Part shown: piece after piece, positions 1-4,979 of the stretch
Position numbering within the stretch: position 1 is the first letter of the stretch
Layout: each line of letters starts with the position of its first letter
NCBI GenBank assembly: GCA_021166815.1
Contig: JAJPEO010000041.1
Coordinates: 1 to 8,098, forward strand
Direction of reading: 5' to 3'
Length of the DNA stretch: 8,098 nt
Origin: Nocardioides sp.
GTDB taxonomy: Bacteria > Actinomycetota > Actinomycetes > Propionibacteriales > Nocardioidaceae
Notes under the pieces: generated by a model
The model's database searches: none
The model's input: the letters and a program-made list of their open reading frames with translations, nothing else
Told to the model about the DNA's origin: nothing
Program-made: the position numbers and the translations under genes

Positions 1-551
1 GTCACGTACTCCGGTTCTCCCGGCCCCCCGCCGACCAGGACGACCCCGGGGCTGCGGTCGTGGGCGTGGACGTCGGGGAACAGCCCCTCCCGCAGTCCCT
101 GCAGGATCCCGTCGCGCACCGATGCGGAGCGGCGAGGCTCCCGGTTGCCCAGGACGCCCACGCTCAGCCCCCCGTGGCGCCCCACGGCCGGGGTCCAGGC
201 GGATGCTGCGGTGGCGTCGTCGCTGCGCACGCAGAAGACCCGACGTCGCTCCGCTCCGGCCGACACCGCGTCGTTGACGGCCCGGTCGTTCGTGGCCGCG
301 ATGACGTACCACGCCTCGTCGAGGTCCTCGTCGCGGAAGGGGCGGCGCTCGATCGTGATCTCCGCCGCCATGCCGTCCAGTGCCGGGGTCACCTCCGGAC
401 TCACCACCGTCACCTCGGCTCCCGAGGCGAGCAGGCCCGGGACGCGCCGCTGGGCGACGTGGCCACCGCCCACGACGACCACCCGGCGACCCTCGAGGAT
501 GAGGCCGGCAAGGTAGGGCGGGACGTCGCGGGGGCTGGCCATGCCCACCAT
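1..551 (-). CDS. cysG: Siroheme synthase CysG-like (precorrin-2 dehydrogenase / ferrochelatase plus start of SUMT domain), partial
   Basis: Bifunctional or trifunctional sirohaem biosynthesis enzyme. The N-terminal module oxidises precorrin-2 with NAD+ and inserts iron; the C-terminal module methylates uroporphyrinogen III. Reading the minus strand from 551 gives 183 codons open to the window edge. A Rossmann nucleotide-binding motif VVGGGHVA lies at residues 26-33, followed by the typical AATNDRAVND segment (85-94) and FCVRSDDATAAS (106-117), where the catalytic Asp of this family sits (Asp111 or Asp112 here). The SUMT domain has just begun with SPGVVLVGGGPGEPEYV (167-183), so the protein is a fusion as in CysG rather than a stand-alone dehydrogenase; the rest lies outside the window. 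The start is uncertain: ATG at 551, or ATG at 542 three codons inside. No strong Shine-Dalgarno decides; GGGGACAGGGCGAG precedes the first. It is divergent from the PEBP gene. The family call is firm; the exact domain complement beyond the edge is inferred. Confidence 0.92.
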   Translation of the reverse strand, partial: MVGMASPRDVPPYLAGLILEGRRVVVVGGGHVAQRRVPGLLASGAEVTVVSPEVTPALDGMAAEITIERRPFRDEDLDEAWYVIAATNDRAVNDAVSAGAERRRVFCVRSDDATAASAWTPAVGRHGGLSVGVLGNREPRRSASVRDGILQGLREGLFPDVHAHDRSPGVVLVGGGPGEPEYV

Positions 552-599
552 TCTCGCCCTGTCCCCGCGGAGGCAGTGGCCCAGCGTCCAGCAGGTGGC

Positions 600-605
600 T
601 AGGTT
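600..605 (+). promoter_or_regulatory. Candidate -10 box of a leaderless promoter for the PEBP gene
   Basis: TAGGTT fits the actinobacterial TAnnnT -10 consensus and is followed by exactly 6 nt before the ATG at 612. Transcription would therefore begin at or next to the A of the start codon. No convincing Shine-Dalgarno lies before this ATG, which supports a leaderless mRNA. A -35 element is poor: TGGCCC at 577-582 with 17-nt spacing matches only partly. Inferred from position and consensus only. Confidence 0.5.
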
Positions 606-611
606 CGGGTC

Positions 612-1133
612 ATGAGCATCGAACGCCCGGTTGCACCCAACCCCTACGACTACCTGCCTCCCGTGCCGTCGTTCACCCTCACCAGCACCGACGTCACCGA
701 CGGCGAGCCCCTCGACGACGCGCAGGTCGCCGACAAGGGCAACACCTCGCCCCAGCTCTCCTGGAGCGGTGCTCCTGAGGGGACGCGCTCCTACGTCGTC
801 ACCTGCTTCGACCCCGACGCTCCCACCCCCAGCGGCTTCTGGCACTGGTGCCTGGTCGACGTCCCGGCGGACGTCACGAGCCTCGACGCCGGCGCCGCGT
901 CGGGAACGCTCCCGGGCTCCTCCTTCCACGTCCGCAACGACGGTGGCGAGGCCGGGTTCATGGGGGCGGCGCCGCCGCAGGGCGACCACCCGCACCGCTA
1001 CTTCTTCGTCGTCCACGCCGTGAAGGACGAGACGCTCGGCGTGGGGCCGGACGCCTCGAACGCCGTGGTGTCCTTCAACCTGGCGTTCAAGACCCTCGGC
1101 CGGGCCGTGATCCACGGCACCTACCAGCACTGA
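612..1133 (+). CDS. YbhB/YbcL family Raf kinase inhibitor-like protein (PEBP family)
   Basis: A 173-residue phosphatidylethanolamine-binding-protein-family member, the normal length for bacterial YbhB/YbcL proteins. The family hallmarks are present in order: the NTSPQLSW segment (44-51), the anion-pocket motif [13 protein letters not shown] (67-79) and the second pocket stretch [16 protein letters not shown] (121-136). No signal peptide or membrane segment is seen, so it is probably cytoplasmic. The biochemical role of bacterial members is poorly defined; phospholipid or small-anion binding is inferred from the fold, and the 'kinase inhibitor' name comes from eukaryotic relatives. The ATG at 612 is chosen because the family N-terminus aligns there and because it sits 6 nt after a -10-like box. 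It is monocistronic: divergent from cysG, and closed by a strong terminator just downstream. Confidence 0.93.
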   Translation: MSIERPVAPNPYDYLPPVPSFTLTSTDVTDGEPLDDAQVADKGNTSPQLSWSGAPEGTRSYVVTCFDPDAPTPSGFWHWCLVDVPADVTSLDAGAASGTLPGSSFHVRNDGGEAGFMGAAPPQGDHPHRYFFVVHAVKDETLGVGPDASNAVVSFNLAFKTLGRAVIHGTYQH

Positions 1134-1163
1134 GGTAACGACCACCCGAGCACCACCGACACC

Positions 1164-1182
1164 TGAGGCACCACCTGCCTCA
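1164..1182 (+). repeat. Perfect 7-bp inverted repeat (hairpin) upstream of the terminator
   Basis: TGAGGCA (1164-1170) and TGCCTCA (1176-1182) are perfect reverse complements around a 5-nt CCACC loop. It starts 30 nt after the PEBP stop and ends 3 nt before the larger terminator stem. No T-tract follows it directly, so it may stabilise the 3' end or act as a first pause hairpin rather than terminate on its own. Confidence 0.6.
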
Positions 1183-1185
1183 CGA

Positions 1186-1237
1186 GGGCCCTCCATCCGG
1201 ACACAGGTCTGGACCGGAGGGCCCTTTACCTTTTCTT
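1186..1237 (+). terminator. Rho-independent terminator of the PEBP gene
   Basis: GGGCCCTCC (1186-1194) pairs perfectly with GGAGGGCCC (1216-1224). An inner stem TCCGGAC (1196-1202) pairs with GTCTGGA (1207-1213), including one G-U, around a 4-nt ACAG loop; A1195 and C1214-C1215 form a small internal loop. The stem is followed directly by TTTACCTTTTCTT (1225-1237). This is a strong stem with a clear, slightly interrupted U-tract, unusually obvious for such a GC-rich genome. It isolates the CAP gene from PEBP transcription. Confidence 0.88.
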
Positions 1238-1331
1238 GACGTCAGGCCCACGCGCGCCCTCCGTCTTGTGGTTTACCAGACGAAACAGGCGTAAAACCGG
1301 CGCTTCTTGAAGGAATCCGCCCTGATTCGGG

Positions 1332-1357
1332 CTCGACTCGCCGTGGTGAGATTCGAG
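1332..1357 (+). repeat. Hairpin-forming inverted repeat in the CAP leader
   Basis: CTCGA (1332-1336) pairs with TCGAG (1353-1357). The inner segment CTCGC (1337-1341) pairs with GGTGAG bases 1346-1350, including one G-U, leaving a 4-nt CGTG loop and a 2-nt bulge at 1351-1352. If transcription begins upstream, this would be a leader-RNA stem-loop; otherwise it could be an operator. Function unknown. Confidence 0.4.
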
Positions 1358-1411
1358 ACAAGTTCCCCGATTTGTGCCTTCGACTGTTTACTACCAAGTT
1401 ATCGTCAAGAA

Positions 1412-1437
1412 CCGGTCACTCCCCCCGCACCGACCGG
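1412..1437 (+). repeat. 6-bp inverted repeat next to the CAP ribosome-binding site
   Basis: CCGGTC (1412-1417) and GACCGG (1432-1437) are perfect reverse complements separated by 14 nt that include a C6 run (1421-1426). The right arm ends 4 nt before the GGAGG at 1442. It could influence ribosome access or be a protein site; a repeat this short may also be chance in GC-rich DNA. Confidence 0.35.
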
Positions 1438-1441
1438 ACTC

Positions 1442-1446
1442 GGAGG
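1442..1446 (+). promoter_or_regulatory. Shine-Dalgarno that fixes the CAP gene start
   Basis: GGAGG is followed by AACCC and then ATG at 1452. This selects 1452 over an in-frame ATG at 1374, which would add 26 residues ahead of an otherwise perfect signal peptide. Confidence 0.85.
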
Positions 1447-1451
1447 AACCC

Positions 1452-1955
1452 ATGACGCGAACCGCCACCCTGCTGGTCTCCCTGATCACCGGCATGCTCG
1501 TCGTGACGCTCGCCCCGTCCAGCGCGTCCGCCGCCACCTGGGCCGTGCCCACGACGCGGACGGAGCAGACCGCCACCAACCTGGACGAGTACGAGAACCA
1601 GCTGATGGTCGAGATCAACCGCGCGCGCCAGGTCCGGGGCATCCGCCGGATCGCACGGTTCGACCAGTGCGTCGACCGGCTCTCGGAGCGTTGGGGCCGC
1701 CGGATCGCCCGTACGGGCATCTTCGCCCACCGCGACCAGCAGCAGGTGATCAGCGAGTGCCGCGTCTCGTGGGCCGGGGAGAACCTGGTGCGCGGCTCGA
1801 TGCTCGCCCCCGAGGACATGGTCCAGGCGTGGCTCAACTCGCCCGGTCACCGCAAGATCCTGCTGAGCCGTCGCGCCCGCAGGGCCGGCGTCGCCGTCAA
1901 GCGTGACGCCCAGGGCCGCTACATCGGCGTCCTCAACGTGGTCCGCCCCCGCTGA
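1452..1955 (+). CDS. Secreted CAP/SCP-domain protein (YkwD-like)
   Basis: A 167-residue exported protein of the CAP (CRISP/Antigen 5/PR-1, SCP) superfamily. Residues 1-27 form a Sec signal peptide: a short basic start (MTRT), a hydrophobic core (LLVSLITGMLVVTLA), and an ASA/A signal-peptidase I site near 27-28. The mature part begins with the helix of this family (NQLMVEINRARQVRG), then HRDQQQ, the AGENLVRG motif, and the hallmark AWLNSPGHRKILLS, which matches the W-x-x-SPGHR-x-x-(I/L)L of bacterial YkwD proteins. Two cysteines (FDQCVDRL and VISECRVSW) are positioned to form a disulphide, fitting an extracellular protein. There is no anchor, repeat or LysM domain, so it is probably released or loosely wall-associated. 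Bacterial CAP proteins have no settled biochemical function. Terminated from its upstream neighbour, it likely has its own promoter in a structured leader. Confidence 0.93.
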   Translation: MTRTATLLVSLITGMLVVTLAPSSASAATWAVPTTRTEQTATNLDEYENQLMVEINRARQVRGIRRIARFDQCVDRLSERWGRRIARTGIFAHRDQQQVISECRVSWAGENLVRGSMLAPEDMVQAWLNSPGHRKILLSRRARRAGVAVKRDAQGRYIGVLNVVRPR

Positions 1956-1968
1956 CCACCCCCCGTTT

Positions 1969-1992
1969 CGTGCGCGCACGCGCACGTGTGTG
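1969..1992. repeat. 24-nt alternating pyrimidine-purine tract (potential Z-DNA) with nested 7-bp palindrome
   Basis: From 1969 to 1992 every base alternates pyrimidine and purine: twelve steps made only of CG, CA and TG, six of them CG, with no TA. Within it CGTGCGC (1969-1975) and GCGCACG (1980-1986) are perfect inverted arms around GCAC. Such composition is the classic Z-forming kind; it lies in the CAP/ABC intergenic DNA 14 bp after the CAP stop. Any role is inference. Confidence 0.6.
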
Positions 1993-1995
1993 AGA

Positions 1996-2030
1996 CGATC
2001 CCCGGCCGTCGTTGGGTAGGCCGGGGATCG
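1996..2030 (+). terminator. Perfect 12-bp hairpin between the CAP gene and the ABC operon (terminator or leader element)
   Basis: CGATCCCCGGCC (1996-2007) and GGCCGGGGATCG (2019-2030) are perfect reverse complements with an 11-nt loop. No T-run follows on either strand, so it is not a canonical intrinsic terminator, although U-less hairpins are often proposed to terminate in actinobacteria. It ends 10 nt before the GGGAGG ribosome site of the first permease, so it could equally be an attenuator or an mRNA 5'-end stabiliser for the ABC operon. Confidence 0.5.
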
Positions 2031-2040
2031 AACTCACCGT

Positions 2041-2046
2041 GGGAGG
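2041..2046 (+). promoter_or_regulatory. Shine-Dalgarno that fixes the first permease start
   Basis: GGGAGG followed by TCAG and GTG at 2051. It favours 2051 over an in-frame GTG at 2039, which would sit on top of the site, and over an upstream TTG inside the hairpin loop. Confidence 0.75.
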
Positions 2047-2050
2047 TCAG

Positions 2051-2845
2051 GTGCTGCACGTCGCCATCGCGACCAGGGCTTTCCGCCGCTACTCGACGTA
2101 CCGCGCCGCCACCCTCGCCGGCATGTTCACCAACTCCGTCTTCGGCGTCATCTACTCCTTCGCCTACCTCGCCCTCTGGCGGGCCAACCCCACGGCCGGC
2201 GGCTACGACAGCGTCGACGCGGTCACCTACGTCTGGCTGGGCCAGGCGCTGCTGATGACCGTCGCCCTCTGGGGCGGTGGCACGACCGACGGCCTGGCCG
2301 AGCGGATCCGTACCGGCGACGTGGCCATCGACCTCTACCGACCCGTCGGGCTCGTCGGCTGGTACCTCGCCGCCGACCTGGGCCGGGCGGCCTACCACCT
2401 CGTCACCCGCGGACTGGGGCCCACGCTGCTCGGGCTGCTCCTGTTCGACATCCGCCTGCCCGCGAGCACGGCTGCGGGGCTCGCGTTCCTGCTCTCCGTG
2501 GTGCTCGCCGTGGTGGTCAGCTTCGCGATCCGCTTCCTCGTCGCTGCGTCGACCTTCTGGCTGCTCGACGACGCGGGAGTGCGCGTCATGAGCGGGGCGC
2601 TGGCGATGTTCTTCAGCGGGATGGTCCTGCCCCTGACCCTGTTCCCGGGCTGGCTCGGCACCCTCGCCCACGCGCTGCCGTGGTCCGCCTTCGTGCAGGT
2701 GCCCAACGACATCTGGCTCGGTCACCACGAGGGCGCCCTCCTCGCGGCGCTCGGCTTCCAGGCGCTGTGGGCCCTCGTCCTGCTGGGCGCCTGCCAGGTC
2801 GTGCTGGGAGCGGCGACCCGCAAGGTGGTGGTGCAGGGTGGCTGA
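2051..2845 (+). CDS. ABC-2 family exporter permease, first subunit
   Basis: A 264-residue integral membrane protein, one of two permeases of an ABC exporter of the uncharacterised ABC-2 type, probably the COG4587-like partner. Hydrophobic segments lie roughly at 20-43, 58-78, 115-133, 141-165, 178-198 and 228-252, giving about six transmembrane helices. Between the second and third is the conserved cytoplasmic stretch ERIRTGDVAIDLYRPV (84-99), whose IRTG...L...KP/RP pattern recurs in the next gene, typical of the paired permeases of this family. Start GTG at 2051 follows GGGAGG. The end overlaps the next gene by 8 bp, so the two are translationally coupled. The substrate cannot be read from the sequence; family relatives are annotated variously as drug or antibiotic exporters, without proof here. 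Confidence 0.87.
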   Translation: MLHVAIATRAFRRYSTYRAATLAGMFTNSVFGVIYSFAYLALWRANPTAGGYDSVDAVTYVWLGQALLMTVALWGGGTTDGLAERIRTGDVAIDLYRPVGLVGWYLAADLGRAAYHLVTRGLGPTLLGLLLFDIRLPASTAAGLAFLLSVVLAVVVSFAIRFLVAASTFWLLDDAGVRVMSGALAMFFSGMVLPLTLFPGWLGTLAHALPWSAFVQVPNDIWLGHHEGALLAALGFQALWALVLLGACQVVLGAATRKVVVQGG

Positions 2846-3644
2846 GGCCGTCGTCCACGCCCAGCGCTACGTCGACATCGCGTGGCTGTGGATCCGGGCC
2901 GCGTGGCAGTACCCCGCGTCCTTCGTGATGCTCGCCGTGGGCAACGGACTGATCAACCTGCTCGACTTCCTGGGCCTGTGGATCATGTTCTCCCACCTCG
3001 ACCGCCTCGGCGGCTTCGCGTTGCACGAGGTGGCCTTCCTCTACGGCGCGTCCTCGCTGGGCATCGGCGTCGCCGACACGCTCATCGGCAGCGTCGAGCG
3101 CATCGGCACCTACATCCGCACCGGACGCCTGGACCAGATGCTGACCAAGCCGGTGCCGCTGCTCGTCCAGGTGTGCGCCGACCAGTTCACGCTGCGACGC
3201 CTGGGCCGCATCACCCAGGCCGCCGTCGTCTTCGCGTGGGCGTGCACGTACGTCGACTGGTCGCCGCTGCGCGTGGTCGCTGCCGTGTCCATGGTGGCGA
3301 GCGGTGCCGTGGTCTTCTTCGGCCTCTTCGTCGCATTCTCCTGCGTGCAGTTCTGGACCCACGACGCCAGCGAGTTCGCCAACGCCTTCACCTACGGGGG
3401 CGCGACGGTCGCCCAGTACCCCCTGAGCATCTTCCCCAGGGAGGTGCTGGTGGGCCTGACGTTCGTCATCCCCATCGCCTTCGTCAACTGGTACCCCAGC
3501 CTCTTCATCCTGGGGCGCGAGGATCCGTACGCCATGCCGGCCTGGTTCCAGTGGAGCTCACCGCTGGCCGCCGCGGCCACCATGCTCGTCGCCCTGTCCG
3601 TCTGGCGCCTCGGCGTGCGCCGCTACACCTCGACCGGGAGCTGA
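2838..3644 (+). CDS. ABC-2 family exporter permease, second subunit
   Basis: A 268-residue membrane protein of the PF06182-like ABC-2 permease family (COG3694-like). Hydrophobic segments lie at about 28-50, 64-83, 125-138, 144-173, 200-225 and 241-257. The cytoplasmic motif YIRTGRLDQMLTKPVPLL (92-109) is the family signature and parallels the IRTGDVAIDLYRPV of the partner, indicating that the two form a heterodimeric pore. GTG at 2838 is the start: it lies 8 bp inside the upstream gene in a different frame and gives MAEAVVHAQRYVDIAW, the expected amphipathic N-terminus. Its stop is 3 bp before the ATPase start. Substrate unknown. Confidence 0.88.
   Translation: MAEAVVHAQRYVDIAWLWIRAAWQYPASFVMLAVGNGLINLLDFLGLWIMFSHLDRLGGFALHEVAFLYGASSLGIGVADTLIGSVERIGTYIRTGRLDQMLTKPVPLLVQVCADQFTLRRLGRITQAAVVFAWACTYVDWSPLRVVAAVSMVASGAVVFFGLFVAFSCVQFWTHDASEFANAFTYGGATVAQYPLSIFPREVLVGLTFVIPIAFVNWYPSLFILGREDPYAMPAWFQWSSPLAAAATMLVALSVWRLGVRRYTSTGS
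3636..3640 (+). promoter_or_regulatory. Shine-Dalgarno for the ABC ATPase
   Basis: GGGAG, 7 nt before the GTG at 3648 and inside the last codons of the second permease. It supports the GTG start. Confidence 0.65.
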
Positions 3645-3647
3645 CCC

Positions 3648-4604
3648 GTGAACCAACCCCTCGTGGACGTGCGCGACCTCTCACGCGAGTTCGTCGTACG
3701 CCGCCGCGTCGCCGGCCGGCGCCGACGCGTCCGCACGACCGTCGCTGCGGTGCACGACCTGACGTTCCAGGTCGGCGCAGGCGAGATGGTCGGCTACATC
3801 GGCCCCAACGGCGCCGGGAAGTCCACCACCATCAAGATGCTCACGGGCATCCTCGTCCCCACGTCCGGGCACCTGCGCGTCGCCGGGCTCGAGCCCAGCC
3901 GGGACCGCATGACGCTCGCTCGCCGCATCGGCGTCGTGTTCGGCCAGCGCACCACGCTGTGGTGGGACCTGCCGCTGCGCGACTCGTTCGAGCTGCTCCA
4001 GCGGATGTACCGCATCCCCGACGCGACCTACCGGCGCAACCTCGACACCTTCGTCGACCTCCTCGACCTCGGCGACCAGCTCGACACTCCGGTACGACAG
4101 CTCAGCCTGGGACAGCGCATGCGCGGGGACATCACCGCAGCCCTGCTCCACGACCCCGAGATCCTCTACCTCGACGAACCGACCATCGGCCTCGACGTCG
4201 TCTCCAAGGGGCGCCTGCGCGAGTTCCTCCGCACCCTCAACCGCGAGCGTGGCACCACGCTGCTCCTCACCACGCACGACCTGCAGGACATCGAGGCCCT
4301 CTGCGACCGCGTCATCGTCATCGACCACGGCACGTCGGTGTTCGACGGTGAGCTGTCCGCGCTCCGCGGGCGAGGCGGCTCGTCCCGCACCCTGGTGGTC
4401 GACCTGGTCGACGAGGCGCCACCCATCGAGGTGCCGGGTGCGACGCACGCGGGGTCGGACGGCCCGCGCCAGTGGCTCAGGTTCCCCGCCGACGTCTCCG
4501 CCGCCCCGATCGTGGCGGCGGTCGCCGCGAGGTACGAGGTGGCGGACCTCTCGATCCAGGAACCGGCCATCGAGGACGTCATCCGCGACCTCTACGCTCG
4601 ATGA
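3648..4604 (+). CDS. ABC exporter ATP-binding protein (COG4586-like)
   Basis: The 318-residue nucleotide-binding subunit that powers the two permeases encoded just upstream. All motifs are intact: Walker A GPNGAGKST (52-60), Q-loop VVFGQRTTLWWDLP (96-109, Gln100), signature LSLGQ (152-156), Walker B ILYLDE (172-177) with catalytic Glu177, D-loop GLD (181-183), and switch His210 in TTHD. The FGQRTxLWWDLP and LSLGQRMR variants are normal for this subfamily and mark it as the cognate ATPase of ABC-2 pairs like these. Residues from about 225 to 318 form the C-terminal extension ending EPAIEDVIRDLYAR, as in DrrA-like exporters. A basic loop RRRVAGRRRRVR (18-29) sits in the N-terminal beta region. 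Start GTG follows GGGAG. Direction of transport is inferred as export from the family. Confidence 0.93.
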   Translation: MNQPLVDVRDLSREFVVRRRVAGRRRRVRTTVAAVHDLTFQVGAGEMVGYIGPNGAGKSTTIKMLTGILVPTSGHLRVAGLEPSRDRMTLARRIGVVFGQRTTLWWDLPLRDSFELLQRMYRIPDATYRRNLDTFVDLLDLGDQLDTPVRQLSLGQRMRGDITAALLHDPEILYLDEPTIGLDVVSKGRLREFLRTLNRERGTTLLLTTHDLQDIEALCDRVIVIDHGTSVFDGELSALRGRGGSSRTLVVDLVDEAPPIEVPGATHAGSDGPRQWLRFPADVSAAPIVAAVAARYEVADLSIQEPAIEDVIRDLYAR

Positions 4605-4605
4605 C

Positions 4606-4971
4606 ATGACCCTCGACCCCGAGCAGACCGCGCGTGTCGTGGCACTCGCCATGGACCTCGCCCGCACGGGCGCCACGCAGGAGGTCGCGGAGTTCCTCGA
4701 CCACGGCCTGGCCGTCGACGTCCAGGACACGGAGGGGAACACGCTCCTGATGCTGGCGGCCTACCACGGTCACCTCGACACGGCCCGGATGCTGGTCGAC
4801 CGGGGTGCCGACGTCGACCTGCGCAACGCTCGCGACCAGTCCCCGGTGGCGGGGGCCCTCTTCAAGGGCGAGAGCGACATCGTGCGCCTGCTGGTGGACG
4901 CCGGAGCCGACCTCGACGCCGGCACTCCCACCGCGCGGGAGACCGCGCGCATGTTCGGCCAGGAGATCTGA
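4606..4971 (+). CDS. Small ankyrin-repeat protein
   Basis: A 121-residue soluble protein built almost wholly of ankyrin repeats. After a helical cap (residues 1-30) come EFLDHGLAVDVQDTEGNTLLMLAAYHGHLDTARMLVDRGADVD and a further repeat with VRLLVDAGADLDAGTPTARETA, about three repeats in all. Consensus features visible are G-N-T-x-L-x-x-A-A-x-x-G-H, L-L/V-D-x-G-A-D-V/L. No signal peptide or enzymatic motif; a protein-binding role is inferred. The ATG at 4606 starts one base after the ATPase stop, with no clear ribosome site, so it is probably translated by coupling with the ABC operon. The ORF stays open far upstream in this frame, but that is only the shadow of the ATPase. Ankyrin proteins linked to catalases are known elsewhere (Pseudomonas katB-ankB; a Campylobacter katA-associated ankyrin protein), and a catalase lies 1.2 kb away here on the opposite strand. 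Confidence 0.88.
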   Translation: MTLDPEQTARVVALAMDLARTGATQEVAEFLDHGLAVDVQDTEGNTLLMLAAYHGHLDTARMLVDRGADVDLRNARDQSPVAGALFKGESDIVRLLVDAGADLDAGTPTARETARMFGQEI

Positions 4972-4979
4972 GGCCGGCG

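Larger units (their letters stand above)
1238..1451 (+). promoter_or_regulatory. Long AT-richer leader / promoter region of the CAP gene
   Basis: These 214 bp hold no credible gene; the frames crossing them have atypical composition and lack a ribosome site. The stretch is visibly less GC-rich than the flanking genes. It contains GTTTAC twice (1271-1276 and 1386-1391) and GTAAAACC (1291-1298), which is inverted to GGTTTAC (1270-1276) apart from one extra A. A hairpin spans 1332-1357 (CTCGA with TCGAG, plus an inner 5-bp stem), and an inverted repeat CCGGTC (1412-1417) / GACCGG (1432-1437) ends 4 nt before the ribosome site. TATCGT at 1400-1405 is a possible -10 box but has no good -35 partner. 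I recognise no known riboswitch. Confidence 0.45.

Noticed and set aside
60..602. Plus-strand open frame of 180 codons
   Set aside because: It is antisense to a clearly recognisable CysG reading frame, and its translation is low-complexity His/Arg/Gly-rich with no family resemblance.
1135..1140. GTAACG resembling an MtrA half-site
   Set aside because: A single 6-mer half-site right after the PEBP stop, before a terminator and 300 bp from the CAP gene; no second half-site seen.
1290..1450. Riboswitch, for example a c-di-AMP (ydaO) type, upstream of the CAP gene
   Set aside because: Long structured leader ahead of a wall-related secreted protein made this attractive, but I could not match the conserved core motifs; only simple hairpins are seen.
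1374..1451. N-terminal extension of the CAP protein from an upstream ATG
   Set aside because: It would bury the signal peptide, lacks a ribosome site, and GGAGG points to the ATG at 1452.
4101..4115. Non-standard ABC signature LSLGQ instead of LSGGQ
   Set aside because: This variant is normal for the subfamily; not a sign of a defective ATPase.
2882..4351. Long plus-strand open frame of 489 codons across the second permease and ATPase
   Set aside because: Arg/Pro/His-rich shadow in another frame of two convincing genes; common in GC-rich DNA.
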